A DNA stretch of 64,000 nucleotides from Pseudophaeomoniella oleicola. Lineage: Eukaryota > Ascomycota > Eurotiomycetes > Phaeomoniellales > Phaeomoniellaceae. The stretch covers positions 1 to 64,000 of the forward strand of contig QWDQ01000016.1 of NCBI GenBank assembly GCA_003868215.1. The letters run 5' to 3'. Below the pieces are notes generated by a model. The model made no database searches. It saw only the letters and a program-made list of their open reading frames with translations, and was not told the DNA's origin. Below, in pieces: positions 22,162-35,039 of this stretch. How positions within the stretch are numbered: position 1 is the stretch's first letter; every line of letters starts with the position of its first letter. The position numbers and the translations under genes are program-made.

Positions 22162-23540
22162 ATGTCGTTGACAAGCAAGCTCGCAATCACTGACGTCGAC
22201 CTCAAGGGGAAGAGAGTCCTCATTCGGGTATGTGGAATCTGATCACTCTGCATGTCGCACGTACCCGTGACATGCCGTTACTGACTCGCTTTGCTCTTTT
22301 TAGGTTGACTTCAACGTTCCTCTTGATGCCGACAAGAAAGTTACCAACCCCCAACGTATTGTTGGAGCTCTCCCCACTATCAAATATGCCATCGAACATG
22401 GCGCCAAGGCAGTCATTTTGATGTCTCATCTCGGCCGACCGGATGGAAAGAGAAATCCCAAATACAGCCTTGCACCCGTCGTTCCAGAACTCGAGAAGCT
22501 TTTGGGCACGAAAGTCACGTTCACACAAGACTGCGTTGGAAAGGAAGTCGAGGAGACCGTCAACAAGGCCAGCGGTGGAGAAGTCATCCTCCTAGAAAAC
22601 TTGCGATTCCACGCCGAAGAGGAGGGTAGCAGCAAAGATGCTGAGGGCAAGAAGGTCAAGGCCGACAAAGCTGCCGTTGCCGAGTTCAGAAAAGGTCTCA
22701 CTGCTCTCGGTGACATCTACATCAGTACGTCCACTGCTGCTTCCAAATTGGGTTGTGTACTAACATTCCGCAGACGATGCTTTCGGTACCGCCCACCGTG
22801 CTCACAGCTCCATGGTTGGTGTCGAACTACCACAAAAGGCTTCTGGTTTCCTTGTGAAGAAGGAGCTTGACTACTTTGCCAAAGCTCTTGAGCACCCAGA
22901 ACGTCCTTTCCTCGCTATCCTCGGTGGCGCTAAAGTCTCGGACAAGATTCAACTTATTGACAACCTCATCACAAAGGTCGATTCCCTCATCATCTGCGGT
23001 GGTATGGCTTTTACCTTCAAGAAGACTCTCGAGAACGTCAAGATCGGTAAATCCCTGTTCGATGAAGCAGGCTCTCAGAAGGTTGCCGATCTGGTTGAGA
23101 AGGCGAAGAAGAACAACGTCAAGATCGTCCTTCCCGTCGACTATATCACTGCCGACAAATTCGACAAGGACGCGAACGTGGGGTACGCCACCGACGCAGA
23201 CGGCATCCCAGACGGCTGGCAAGGTCTGGACTGCGGCGAGAAGTCCGTCAAATTATACAAGCAAGCCATTGCTGAAGCAAAGACTATCCTTTGGAACGGT
23301 CCAGCAGGTGTCTTTGAATTCGAGAAATTCGCCAGCGGTACCAAAGCCACTCTTGATGCTGTCGTCGAAGCAGCGCAAAGCGGTAAGACGGTTATCATCG
23401 GTGGTGGTGATACCGCCACTGTTGCCGCCAAGTACGGTGTTGAGGACAAATTGAGCCACGTCTCCACTGGTGGTGGTGCTTCGCTGGAATTGCTGGAAGG
23501 CAAGGCTCTGCCCGGTGTCGTTGCTTTGAGCGAGAAGTAA
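22162..23540 (+). CDS. PGK1: Phosphoglycerate kinase, three exons
   Basis: Exons 22162-22227, 22304-22724 and 22774-23540 encode 417 aa, the usual fungal length. The introns run GTATGT to TTAG and GTACGT to CGCAG. Signature blocks appear in order: VDFNVPLD (from residue 23), [38 protein letters not shown] (restored across intron 2), [33 protein letters not shown] and [14 protein letters not shown]. The enzyme converts 1,3-bisphosphoglycerate and ADP to 3-phosphoglycerate and ATP in cytosolic glycolysis. Codon choice (many C-ending codons) fits strong expression. Nothing is odd in the coding part. Confidence 0.98.
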
Positions 23541-24402
23541 ATTTTTTGTTTAAAACAAGTATATAACATTGTAGCCAGGCAGGCAGGCAGTAAACGGAAC
23601 GCAAGAGGGCCTCCTCAAAAAAAGAACAAAGGCAACTAGAGCAGCCGGCACTCTACTTGAATTCAGGTACTCTTATGTCCCAATGTACCGATCAACAAAA
23701 CCTTTCAGATACATCTGGGTACTTGTCTACATATGCAGGGCATAGAGAAAACCCTCGGGTTCACACCTCACACAGCAACGTGTCACTATTGAAAAGAAAA
23801 CTCGGCCTTGGATATGCTTGATGGTTAGAATCCTAAATAGAAAGAAGAATATAAAAAGTCATTGAAGATCAACGAACATATTCTACATATCCCGACTTTA
23901 ATGTAATACTTACCTGTCTACTACGGTCTGATACATTTTCTGTAAATAATTGATTTTGTTTTCTCTAGGGTTCTTTTTTTTGTTCTAGATAAGATGGATA
24001 GATATGCCTTTTGAGTAAGGTACATGATTTAGGGCAAGATGACGTCTGATTTTGTTTGTCTTCTCGCTGTCCTTGATTTTCTCCTTCGTCGGTCGATCCT
24101 TTGTTTTTCGGGGTTGAGGGGGAGTCCATGACGATCTGGGTGGAAGGATGAAGAGAGGGAAGTAGGCGAGAAAGAAGAGAGGGGTATGGTGAGCGGATAG
24201 GTAGGCAGATGTATGCATTGTCCGTGACTCATAATTGGAACTTGCAGATAGATCTCGAGGTCTGCGGTGTTGTGACAACCATACTCTCGAGATGCTTCCC
24301 ATATTATGTCTCTTCAACCCAAGACACCGCCGGAAACCGAGCGGGACCGTGAATAACACTGTGATGTTCTCACTGCAGGAAAACTCCAGTAGCCAAAAAC
24401 CA
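23541..24402. other. 0.9 kb between convergent PGK and Sem1
   Basis: Holds both 3' UTRs, an AGGC tetranucleotide run at about 23577-23592 and several T-rich runs near 23945-23985. No gene seen. Confidence 0.5.
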
Positions 24403-24973
24403 TCATTTCGCACCCTCAACCTTCTTCAATTCCTCCTTCAAAGCTTTACTAAATTCTTCGTTGCCGTCTTCGTCGTCATCCCACGATTCCTCCCACAGAT
24501 GTGTTGTTGCACTTGCTGCTGCTGCTGTCGTTCCGGGTGCTGTAGACGATGGATCGGTTGTCTCTTCGGCGGGCCAATCTGTTAGAGGAGCTAGACGTTA
24601 GCCGGAACGTGATATACATGAGGGGGATGGCTGTAAGAGCAGCGAAGACAGAGCTACTGAAATGCATGTTGAAGTAGCAGGAGTGAGAATTGAGCCACTG
24701 TATATCACGGTGCGAAATGTAGCTCATTCACAGGCCTGTAGCCTTTCACTATATGGGTATACCGCAAAGCGCGTTCCATATTTCGGGGGTAGACAAACCT
24801 TCAACTGGGAAATCCTCAAACTCATCATCCTCTTCCAACATAGCGGGCTGATTTGGATTTGCTGCTACTGATGCACCCGTCGTTGGATCTATCTTATTCT
24901 TCTCATCATGTTGTTGGAGTTTAGAAGTTGGGACTGAGGACTGTGGTGCTTGGTTACGATCGGGTGCTGACAT
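24403..24973 (-). CDS. SEM1: Proteasome lid subunit Sem1/Dss1, two exons
   Basis: Exons on the minus strand are 24799-24973 and 24403-24578, giving 116 aa; the 220 bp intron is the longest I placed in the window (GTTTGT to AACAG). The protein is acidic and carries the two hallmark segments of Dss1: LEEDDEFEDFPVEDW in the first half, with the final EDW restored by splicing, and HLWEESWDDDDGNEEFSKAL in the second, then a short basic helix. Between them is a Thr/Ala-rich linker. Dss1 is a small disordered subunit of the 26S proteasome lid and also serves TREX-2 and BRCA2-type complexes (family knowledge). Confidence 0.94.
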
Positions 24974-25519
24974 CTTGATGCGAATTGAAGAGAGAAGTCA
25001 GAGAGAAAAAAAAAATAACGGAAGTTATGCACAGGATGGAAGTGCGCCAAATATGTGATAGATTAACTCGTAGGGTTCCTTTGTTTACGTCGTATGGGAG
25101 AGAGTCACAATGCCTCTGAAAGTAACTCATGGGCACGTTGATAATCAGGTCGAAGCTGTCTGCGGGCATTTGTGGCCTAAAAGGGAATAGACTGACGGGG
25201 CAAGTCGATTATGGTACAAAGCGAAGGTCGATAACGTTAACGATGATGACGATACCGAAGACACCAAATGTGGGACAAGTAGACTGCGCCTTGGGGCCGT
25301 GATGTTTCTGGGCAGACGCTGACATGAGATGAGACTCGTCCAATGCAGAAGACATGACCAGGTTTTCCTTTTCATTTTGTATATGATGTTGGTGCCTTAG
25401 ACCTATGAAGATGTCCTTGTCCATTATATCAACCAGATAGATAGCAGGAACCTCACAGCTCTCTTCTTCACTGCAAACCCTTTGATCCCCGGATGTCCGG
25501 GTAAAAGACAGGCATCAGG
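24974..25519. promoter_or_regulatory. Divergent promoter region of Sem1 and Iml2
   Basis: About 546 bp between the two ATGs. Minus-strand frames here (for example 25209-25424) are open but not recognisable. No TATA box stands out. Confidence 0.45.
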
Positions 25520-28035
25520 ATGCAACGGGTAGGGAGTTGGCTCCAGAAGGGAGGAGTGAAAAAGAATTCCTCAAGTCCAAGTTTGAATGCTCTCGATGAA
25601 GCTCAAGACCGTAGGAGTCCCATCCTTCCGCAACCGAATGCAGCTGATTCTCGAGAACAGTACATGATGCTATGCGTGGTATTTGCTACATACCTACCCA
25701 ACCCTCCGTTCCCTAGCTGAATCGAGATAGGTGCCTCCTTAATCATGAATGATGATGTAGACGGGGCTGAAGAGAGCCTGCGTAAGGGCAATTCTTCTTT
25801 TCATAAGGTGAGCCTCAATCAATCATCTAAATCACGAATTGGTTGGTAACCAGCTATCAAAGCTTGGTCGGGGCGTGGTAACTTTCTTGCGCGCTACCCT
25901 TGGGTTTGAGCAGGAGATCATGAAAGAAGGTGTGACCAATCCACGGTCGTCTCGATCACAACTAATATTGTGCAGCCTCTGAGCGATTGGCAGACGCTGA
26001 GTCTAGTGCCGCCAACGATCACGCCAGGGCTGTAAAAAGTGGCAGAGCATATGAGACCTCGATCTATGCGAGGGGGTCAGAATATGCCCTTTGTACTGTG
26101 GAAGCGCAGATCATGGCTGCAGTTGTAGGCGTGTTAAACGAAAGCTTGACCGAAAGTATTAGAGGGTTCTACAAGATCAGGAAGGCTTTCATTACGCTCG
26201 AGAGCTTACTGGCTATGGAAACGAAGTTTGCTAAAGAACAGTCTGCGGGACAGTCCAGGGAGTCGTTTACGTCCAATGGCTCCAGTAGGTCAACGGCGAC
26301 GAACTTGACGGGCATCGAAAAGACCCAGATACCACAAAGTCCATCTCCTCTCCAAGACGCTGAGGTTACGTCTCCAATTACGAATGACGATATTGATATA
26401 GAGGAAGACTTTGCCGATGCAGAGGAAGAAACATTCGGCGGTCCAACACCGACAACATACGAAGGGCATATTGATTTCGACCAAGAGCAAGACCCGCCGA
26501 AGTATGATGATATAGCGAAACAGCCAGGTCAAGAGGGAGATGCCGGTACAGACAAGGCCAAGCAATCTCTTATAATACCAAAAGGCTCTGAGCTTCTGGA
26601 CCTCGATCCCGAATCCCCCGCATTTTCAAACCCACTGGATGGTTTCATTCACTCCGGGGTGAATCTGTGCTTCGGCTTGCTCCTTCTCTTGATATCTACA
26701 ATTCCGCCGGCATTTTCGAAGCTCCTTTACATTATTGGTTTCCGTGGTGACAAAGAAAAGGGGATGCTCCTTTTATGGCAAGCTTCAAAATTCCACAACA
26801 TTCACGGAGCTATGGCTGCTCTTGTTCTTCTGGGTTGGTACAACGCTCTTGTCGGCTTCTGTGACATCGTCCCGGACCCTTCAGAGGACTCGACACCGGA
26901 GACCCAAATTGAGGGATACCCTACCCTAAGGCTTAAGGCTTTACTCTCTGTTACGTCTCAACGTTTCCCTAAATCTCAGCTTTGGTTGCTTGAAAGAGCC
27001 CGCATGGCTTCATCACAACGACAATTATCCACTGCTCTTGACCTACTCAGACCGCCATGTACCTCGCCCCTCAAACAGGTAGCTGCTCTACACATGTTTG
27101 AAAAGGCGTTGAATGCTATGTACGCTCACGAACACACGTTATGTGCGGAATCGTTCATCGCATGCGTCGATCTCAACTCATGGTCCAGAGGGCTATACTA
27201 TTACATTGCTGGAGCTGCCAATCTAGCTTTGTATCGCAAACTACGCGATACGGATCCGAAACAAGCAATGAAGCATGCGAAAGAGGCAGAATCGCATTTC
27301 AAGACCGCCCCATCACATACTGGGAAGAAGAAGATCATGGCTCGTCAACTTCCGTTTGACATGTTTGTATCTCGAAAAATTCAAAAATGGGAACAACGAG
27401 CCAAGGACAGGGGTGTGCCCTTCATCGAAGCCATTGGCGTCTCTCCATCCGAAGAGATGTGCTACCTCTGGAACGGCTATAGAAAAATGAACTCACAGCA
27501 ACTAGAAGAAAGTCTAGACATCCTGTCCTGGTCTGATAACCCCGAAACGAATCCCACATGGACCAAAGAAGCACGCGACGAACAAGGCATCCTCGCCGTC
27601 CTCCGCGCCGCCATATACCGTAACCTCCGCCGCCACGACGAAGCGAAAGCGCTGCTGAAGAAAGAAGTCATCGACTACCCGAAAACGAGCTTCAAGGGCA
27701 ACCTGAAGGACGACTGGGTCGCCCCCGTCGCACACTACGAGGTCGGCGTCAACCTGTGGATGGAACGGACGGGATACCAAAGGATTTTCGGCACGGAACT
27801 GATCACGACGACGACAACAACAACAACAACAACGTCCGAAAAATCATCCATACCCCCTCCCCCCACATTCGTCGACCTCGACCTCACCCACGACCGCCCC
27901 CTCGTCTCCGAATGCAAATCACACATCGAAAAGGTGCGCAACTGGGAGAGTTACGACCTCGATTCGCGCATCGGGTTGAAAGTCACGAGCGCGTGGGACG
28001 CCGTGGGTAAATGGGAGGCGAGATATGGTGGATGA
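25520..28035 (+). CDS. IML2: Iml2-family (DUF3808) protein, four exons
   Basis: Exons 25520-25610, 25731-25807, 25863-25929 and 25976-28035 give 764 aa. The introns use donors GTAGGA, GTGAGC and GTGTGA and acceptors GATAG, CAAAG and GCAG. The start MQRVGSWLQKGG and the spliced block ASLIMNDDVDGAEESLRKGN, SSFHKLGRGVVTFLRATLGF, EQEIMKEASERLADAESS match the N-terminus of Iml2 proteins. A hydrophobic segment (GVNLCFGLLLLLISTIPPAF) precedes TPR-like helical repeats (for example WLLERARMASSQRQLSTALD and AVLRAAIYRNLRRHDEAKAL). Yeast Iml2 is linked to inclusion-body clearance and lipid droplets. An acidic insert (about 210-230) is disordered. A run of Thr codons (ACG/ACA) lies near residue 685. The first intron choice is less certain than the others. 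Confidence 0.9.
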
Positions 28036-28135
28036 TGAGGAAAGGAAGGGGGGGCCTAGGAGGCTAGGAGAGAGAGAGGTAGGTTCGTGTATGGATAGAT
28101 GAGCAAAAAGCAAGAACAAGCAAGAGATGGAAAAT

Positions 28136-28172
28136 CAAGCACAAGCACAAGCACAAGCACAAGCACAAGCAC
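28136..28172. repeat. CAAGCA hexanucleotide tandem repeat
   Basis: About six near-perfect copies of CAAGCA, located about 100 bases after the Iml2 stop and therefore probably in its 3' UTR. Confidence 0.85.
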
Positions 28173-28665
28173 TTAAACGCCTAAAGTAGGTAACTATATC
28201 AACTATATTATCATATTGGAAAGGTTCCAATAGTATATGCAGATATATCCCTCAACAAAGAATAATGGGTTGAATAAGCAGTAAGACCGACGGGATACAT
28301 CTACCTTGTCTGTCTCCTCCTCTTTCTGAACTAATTCCATATACCTGTTCCTTTCTTACACGGGACGGTGCAAACAGTGATTTGTTCGGCCTTAGCCCTC
28401 TCTCCGTTACAATTTCCCGCTTCTCCTTGCCAACATCATTGGATGAAGGCGATTCTGCACTCGGAACGATGAATTTGTGATATGGCATGCTACGGATGGA
28501 TGTGATTTGATTTGAATTGACTTGATTGAAAGATGTGGAGGGTTGATGGTGCAGGTGGGGTGGGATAGGGGCTAGTTGCAAGATGGGGAGGTAGGTGTGC
28601 TAGGCAGGTGACTTTGCGGAAAACGCAGCCATATGTCTCCAAATCCATAAACGCGATAGTTAATG

Positions 28666-28689
28666 ATAGGTAGGTAGGTAGGTAGGTAG
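28666..28689. repeat. TAGG microsatellite
   Basis: Six consecutive GTAG/TAGG units just past the stop of the minus-strand gene at 28736. Confidence 0.85.
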
Positions 28690-28735
28690 CAGGGAATTCA
28701 AGACGGAGGGATCGTCGAGGGTGCAGCTCCGGTTC

Positions 28736-29494
28736 TTATGCCCCCGAACGCCTGTTATGGGGATGGTGTTCGGGTATCGTGGACCAGGATCCGATTCCGT
28801 AGAAGTCTGCGTCAGAGATGGTTCGGCAAGGGGCCACATGTCCTTGTGATTGCGTAGTTGGTGGCCCGGGAGTTGCTAGGCGCTCTTCGATCGAACGAAG
28901 GTGAAGGGCCATCATTTGCTGGTGCTGCTGGTGCTGTTGCTGTTGGAATGAAATGGACTCGGCTTGTGATTGAGGATGAGGTCCAGATTGTGAATGGTGG
29001 TTATGGGAGGTGGGTGGACCGAGATGAGAGCTATCAGGAACCGCAATAGCAGGTGAAGATTGGGGTTGGAGAAAAGTTGATAGGGAATAGGAGGGAGTGT
29101 ATGGTCGTGGCGCCCGGGAATCTGGATGAACTGACGAGGTGTTTGATGGACCGCGTCTGGAGAAATATGATGAAGGACTTGGAGCCGCAAGATTGGAAGT
29201 GGTAGTGGCCAGAGGACGGTGTCCATAAGCCGGCCTGCCAATATTAAGTATTCGACACAGCAAGGAAGCCGGTGGTAGTCACCGGTAGGAACATCCCGTA
29301 GTAGCAATGGTAGCACCTGGGATTGGACTATTCTGACCTTCGTAGATCGATCCATGTACTGTATAGGCATGCTGAGGTCGTCCTGTCTGAGTCGCGGTGG
29401 ACAATGTAGCATGCGCTGGCGGATTGTTGAGATCCTGTTGCTGAGGACGAGGATAGGACTGATGATTGGGCGTATACTCCGAACCGGAAGGCAT
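28736..29494 (-). CDS. Gln/His/Pro/Ser-rich protein of unknown function, two exons
   Basis: Exons on the minus strand are 29283-29494 and 28736-29234; the 48 bp intron runs GTGACT to GGCAG and contains CTTAAT as a plausible branch site. The product is 236 aa, starts MPSGSEYTPNHQSYPRPQQQ and is low in hydrophobic residues. A Gln/His tract (SFQQQQHQQHQQMMALHLRS) at about 175-195 leads into the most structured-looking part, a short predicted helix LRSIEERLA. The end is SDADFYGIGSWSTIPEHHPH. No signal peptide, membrane span or known domain is visible. Composition suggests a disordered nuclear or RNA-linked protein, but that is only inference. The splice joins two frames of the same composition, which supports the model. 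Confidence 0.6.
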
Positions 29495-32400
29495 TATGAA
29501 GGGAAAGGGCTACGCTATTTGAGGCTAAAAAGGACGGAGATGTGCAAGACGCGTAGTAAGACAAGGAAACGAGTGAAGAAAAAAACATACTGCTGGAGTG
29601 GGAATATTAATATAGTAAAGGGACGCAAGGTTACGACGCAGAAGAGAAACGATGGTCGAGAAAGTAGGAGGGTATCCTATATAGGATACATGACAGACCA
29701 GCAAGTGTGGATGTGGTTGCTCCTTGGATTTGGAGGAATATAGGATACCGAGCAAGTAGAATATCGGATACCCGAGTCTGCGCAATGACAATCGGGTAGT
29801 AGGTACAGCATATGTTCATTGGAAGTTTGTCGAAATGTGGACAATGAACTTGAGCCGCGGGTTTTGGGGCATTGATGGCATTGATTTCGGACAGTGTAGT
29901 GTCTTTTCAAAATTCCAGGAAGCACTCACGCACATCGTAAGCGCTTACGCCGATTGATGACCGGACGAACTTCCCGAGTTTCGACTAGATTTAAGATTGC
30001 TGACAAAATTTCGTATTCTTTTACTGTCAGTAAGGCCTTCGGACTTTAAATCGTAGAGCAGTCAGCTATAGTAGGCGATCGTCTGGACGTATATATCTAT
30101 TGTACGATCAGACACGAAATTGACGCGTAGTGTCGATGTATGCCTGGGTTTTCATCGGCGGGTGGATAGACCCGGGGGACGCTTCCGACAGATCCACTGC
30201 TCGAGAAGTGAGCTTGTGGCATATAAGCAAGCTACTTGTGGCGAACGACGCAAGCAATACAACCATTTATACCATAGCATGACGCGGGGGTACTATGTCC
30301 TTGAAACACCATGTTGATACCTTCGCTTGGCTCAGGTGAGGATGCAAGCATCGTACCATCGGGAATCATATTCCAGCCGACCTGTGTGCCAGTATTGATT
30401 GCAATCGAATTGCCGGAGATGTCTACTAACTTTTCTCACTTCGGCCTGTCCGAAGTGATGGCTGCAGGCGGAGAAAGACTCGGGAGGCTTGTTTGTCATT
30501 GACTGCCGGTGGTGATGCAAAATAGAACGGAGAAAAAGGGAGCATGCATATTCACACCAACACATGACATGTGGGGCAGGAAGTGGGAGCTGGGCCGTCA
30601 ACCGTGAACTGTCCGTCCGTCAAACCAAACGTAATGGGAGAGGAAGACGAGAAACGTATGTGGCATCCATTTCTCCGTGGTATTGGTGCGCAAAAGGAGC
30701 CAATGCTGTTCAATGGACAAGCTGACTTCTGAGATGGCTGCGTCCACGTCACACCAGATGCAAGGGCTTGCATCCTTGGAGGTTGGACATGCCAGAAACG
30801 TACATGAGTACACAACCCCGGGGATGGTGACCGGGGGTGGTGATGTGTGATGATGGAGGAAGAATGGGGGATGAATTTGGGATTGGGATTGGGACGAACT
30901 TGTCAATGCGAAGGAAACGGTTGAAGGCGGTGAAAGGCAACGACACTAAACCTAATATGGACAGCCCCCTTTGTCGCCTTGTTGATCATGTCATTACCCC
31001 ACCCATGAACAAGACCTTGATATACTGAGTGAGCAGGGGTATATCATGGGATGACTAGGTACCTATCGTTTTATCGGCTATCCGATAGGGAGCCGTAGAC
31101 AGCAGTTTCCCACTCTTGGTCGTTGCTAGCCCATCTCTTCGAGTATCCTATCTTTGCAAGAACAATTTATTGATATATTCCCTCTGACGTAGCCACCCGC
31201 TCGAAGCGCCCTCGGCGCCTTATCTCCTAGTGACGGAGAAGTCGAGGGTGGAGGGATGAGGCGCTCAAAGAAGGTCCAGAACGTCCAGCACTCGCCTCGT
31301 TTGCGACTTTTATGTAAAAGTCAGTCTGTCAATCCTTTAGGCATATAACGTGAAGCCAGCAGGAGGTGACTGACTATCTTTCCTTGATAGCGCGTGACTC
31401 TTGAGTGGATTGAATTTCTTATCTCCAATTAAAGCATTACTGTTCCTAGATTTGACTGGTGTCTCGGTGATCTCTGTCTAGATCCGCTTCGATTATGTCA
31501 TTTGTTCCAGCTCTTGTGCTCCTCGGGCTAAATCAATCAGAGAGTGAAGCCCGAAACATTGGCCATTCATGGGACCTTTTATTGTTTACTTACACCCCAG
31601 ATTGCCCGATGTACCCGCGAACCCGAGGGACAGGGATTAGAAGGGTTTACTTATATCTCTATCGCCGCTATAGACAGAGTTCAAAGGTTACCTAGACCGC
31701 AGGCTAATAGATCCCTCTAAAAATGGCTTGATCACCTCCGATCCAGCTCATGGGGAAGTGACTTACATCTGACAAGTTGGCGGATGTTGCCTTTCTGCCT
31801 GTAGGATACCCATCCTGATTAAATGTGGACACAAAGTGAACCTTCTAGATGGACGGAACCAATCCCAGTTGTATAGTTGATAATCACTTGGGTTCCATTG
31901 TGAAAGAATGCATCGGGATATCAGCTAGTGATTGCAGGAAGGATGGAACAAATCCTGATCAGGTCTTCATCCCCCTCCTCCGCGTTGCTGCTGCCTGAGG
32001 CATGGAGCGGATAACCTCCTGGAATTCTTGCCGAAGGGCACAGAAAAAGTTGTTTCGGGGGTGTGAGAAGCTCAACGCCATAGGTACGCTACTAGTTGCT
32101 CGGGGTGTTTTCAGATTCCCTAGATTTTGGCCTGTATCGTCACTATACCTAAATAAATCTATGTCTATAGGCATAGATCGAACGTTGCTCTAGCGGAGAA
32201 CCATTTATCGCATTATACAGATACTTGTTTTACCTGGGAGATGACGATTACCGAGTACCCATGAGCAAAAGCTAACAATTTACCTTGGGAATTTCTCATA
32301 GATGATGAAGGAACTTGTTTGGAATCACTATTATTTTTGCAATCATCTCAAATTTCGAAATTTCCAGAAGAATTGATAAATACGGTAGGTAAAATAATGA

Positions 32401-32883
32401 CAGAATTAGGAGCATTAGGATCATGAGCCAACAAAGTTTTGTGGCTTGAAAATCGTGCGTATCGTGTGATCGTCGTAAGTCATAAAGAAGAGGTAGGGTG
32501 ACTGCTGGAGTCCCAGAGAGCTTTTGACAAACACCAGAGAAACAGGAGACCAGCTCTGATGTTTGGGCACCGAGGGTATCAATCTAGAAACCAAGGTCGA
32601 TCGCCAACAATGTCATCCAGGACAGTATGCCTTCAAAATACCCTGCCACCAAAGGGCGTGGAAAGAGCAAAGAAAAGAAAGTAGACAGTAAACATGGCTA
32701 GATACCATATGGTTTCATGATAAGATTGGCTCAACGTCGAACATTGAAGGAAAGCAATCAGAGAATGATCGGTGCAATCTCTGTGATTCATTCAGTGGGT
32801 AGCGGAAGTCCCAGTAGCAGAGACCGAGCATTTCAAGACCTTCACAGAAGGTGTATCGTGTTCTTTTGAACAGGAGTGAAAAG
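29495..32883. other. 3.4 kb gene-free region
   Basis: Upstream of the Gln/His-rich gene and downstream of the C2H2 gene. The many short frames overlap between strands and none is protein-like. The segment 32240-32420 is AT-rich. TAGGTACCTA-type motifs occur near 31057. No tRNA was found. Confidence 0.45.
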
Positions 32884-33656
32884 TCAACAATGCGCCAAAT
32901 CAATGTCGTTACGAACTCGCCTGATTTCAGGGCAGAGAGAATAATGAGGCGAGAGGTTATCGATCCTGGACAGTACGAGACCGCAGAACTCGCATTCTCC
33001 TCGATTCTTCTTCTGATGGACGTTTCTTTGATGCCTATATGCATTGTTTCTGCTTGGAAACGGCCGGCTGCACTCTCTGCAAAGATACTTCCCATCTGCA
33101 CTTCGAGGCAAAGAAGTTTTGGGGCGACTAGGGGAAGCTCCTGGAAACGTACTGCTTCTCACAGGGGTGGGAGCCGGTTCATCGATGCTATCGTTCGCGT
33201 GATTGAGGCAATACTGTATCTCACCATCTGAATGTCGCTGCACCGGGCCATTGCCGTTGTGCGCTTGGACATTTGCAGCAAGAGCGAAGCGAGAGCTCTG
33301 GAGGTGGTTCCCAGGTATGGTGGTGCTGTAAGCATCGATCTGACCCTGAAATGTATCGCTAGGACCCTGGGAGGTGTAGATGTTGTTCGCGATGGAGCTT
33401 GGATCGAAGTTCGGAGATGGGTAATATAGTTGCTCCATTTCAGATGGAACACCAGCCGAGTAGTCGATGGCCGGAAAGAACATGGGTATATCGACGTTGT
33501 CATGGGAGTATGGCTCAGATGTGTACTCATCGGTGAATAATGGCCTTGATTGTTAGCGGAAACTATTCGTTGGTAGTGCGCGGCTTACATTGCTTCTTGT
33601 ACACACGTTTCGCCTTGATAGTACATCGCATCGACGTTGTCAGACATCGCGTGCAT
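32884..33656 (-). CDS. C2H2-type zinc-finger protein, two exons
   Basis: Exons on the minus strand are 33589-33656 and 32884-33544, giving 242 aa; the 44 bp intron runs GTAAGC to TCAAG with CTAAC as branch site. The first 170 residues are Tyr/Ser/Pro/Asn-rich and probably disordered, like an activation region. A classical finger lies at about 178-199 (YLCRECSRPFPSRNNAYRHQ, Cys-x2-Cys-x12-His-x4-His). A second unit at about 207-227 (ECEFCGLVLSRIDNLSPHYS) ends in Cys instead of His (C2HC). It is probably a sequence-specific DNA-binding factor; targets unknown. The frame remains open upstream of the chosen ATG back to a stop about 80 bases away, so a further 5' exon cannot be excluded. Confidence 0.8.
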
Positions 33657-35039
33657 GGTCAGTAACTTTGATTGCTCAAGTCCTTGCGGTGGGATGATGG
33701 TAGCAGGAGGTAGTAGTCCCTGTTGCAGAGGTATCCAATTACTTCATAAATTCTAGAATTGTCGAGCAGTCAAAGTGGAGGAATCGACCAGAACCTATGC
33801 GTATGTGGGAGAGATATAAGCAGGTCCAGCATAAAAAGCAGCACTGGGATGTTCGCCAATACAACTTGGTAAGTCCATGTCGAAATCCAGAGATGGGGGT
33901 ATGGGGGGTTCCAAACGTTCAACATGGTTACGGTCATGAAGTGTCCCCAAGAGTGAACACTCCCAAATGACACTGTAATTTTCGTCATGACTAGGTATCT
34001 TCGTATTTCTCTGTCGTTCCCCTGAAGCATGTTGACGCATGACGCGACGACTACTTGGCAAAAAGGATACCCCCCTAAATATCAAGCCAGCGATCAACCA
34101 AAGAGAGCTGTTGGTGGAAGAGTGATGGGATCGCAGTAGTCTCCGATCTAGTGAGGACCGCCACTGTAATCGGATAGCAGGCTTTTTGGGTGGAAAAGTA
34201 GCGAGAGGTATCCTATAGCTCAATGGATAAGATGAGATCATGCCAGTCGTCTGTTCTTGTGGAAGAATAGTGGTAACGTCTCAGATCATATTAGCTGGAC
34301 GACGTCTGACTTGCCTTGATGTATCATTGAGTATGCATCATATCCCCAGAACGGATAAGCATCCTTGGTCGGCGACGAAAGTACAGTCGCATTTGTGGTG
34401 AATACGGTGTTCCGCCAGTGAGCAGCAGTCCCCAGAGGGAGGAGTCCTGGTCTTATATAGTCTCACATCTCTCATCTACACTTATCTTCGAGGCTGTGCT
34501 CTGCACCCACCATCAGAAGATAGTATTTCTGCAGATTCGTCTGAGCAACGGTCCGGTTCTGAGTAGTCGGGCTGGTCGAGAGGAATAACCAATCAGCGGG
34601 TAGAGTTGGTCTTCAGGAAGACGCCGTCGAAGCTAGCCACAGCGCAATAGGTTCGCATTGGTTGGCATCGGTGCAACACAGCCTTGGTCATCTGTTACGA
34701 CAGGGGGCCTTTGCTGTCAGTTGATAAGCAAGGCTGAATTGGACGACTTGAAAACGATCGAAACTCCCCCCTTGGAAGTCGGGCTGATCTTGAAATCTGC
34801 CTTGCTGAAAGCATTGGATTTCTAGGGGATACACATAGGTATCCAGGAAACCCAACCTTGACTAATTCCTCCAGGGCGAACAAGCTTGACTTATAATACT
34901 GATGGCAGCTTAGCCCTTTCATTTTGTTTGGAACGCGCATGGAACAGCGACAATCTCCGGGCAGGCACTGGAGCAAAAACAATGCGGTCGTACACACCAA
35001 CAGCATGCCAGCGCCGAGGCTGTCCTCCTAGGCGCTTGA

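Larger units (their letters stand above)
28036..28735. other. 0.7 kb between convergent Iml2 and the Gln/His-rich gene
   Basis: Holds 3' UTRs, a CAAGCA hexamer repeat and a TAGG microsatellite. A minus-strand frame at 28252-28581 (about 109 codons) is open but unsupported; it could also be a further exon of the 28736 gene. Confidence 0.45.

Noticed and set aside
23577-23592. AGGC repeat as a possible terminator or structural element
   Set aside because: Simple tetranucleotide repeat; no stem or poly-T context that would support a function.
28252-28581. 109-codon minus-strand frame
   Set aside because: Could be an extra exon of the 28736-29494 gene but no convincing donor or acceptor joins them; left out as a gene.
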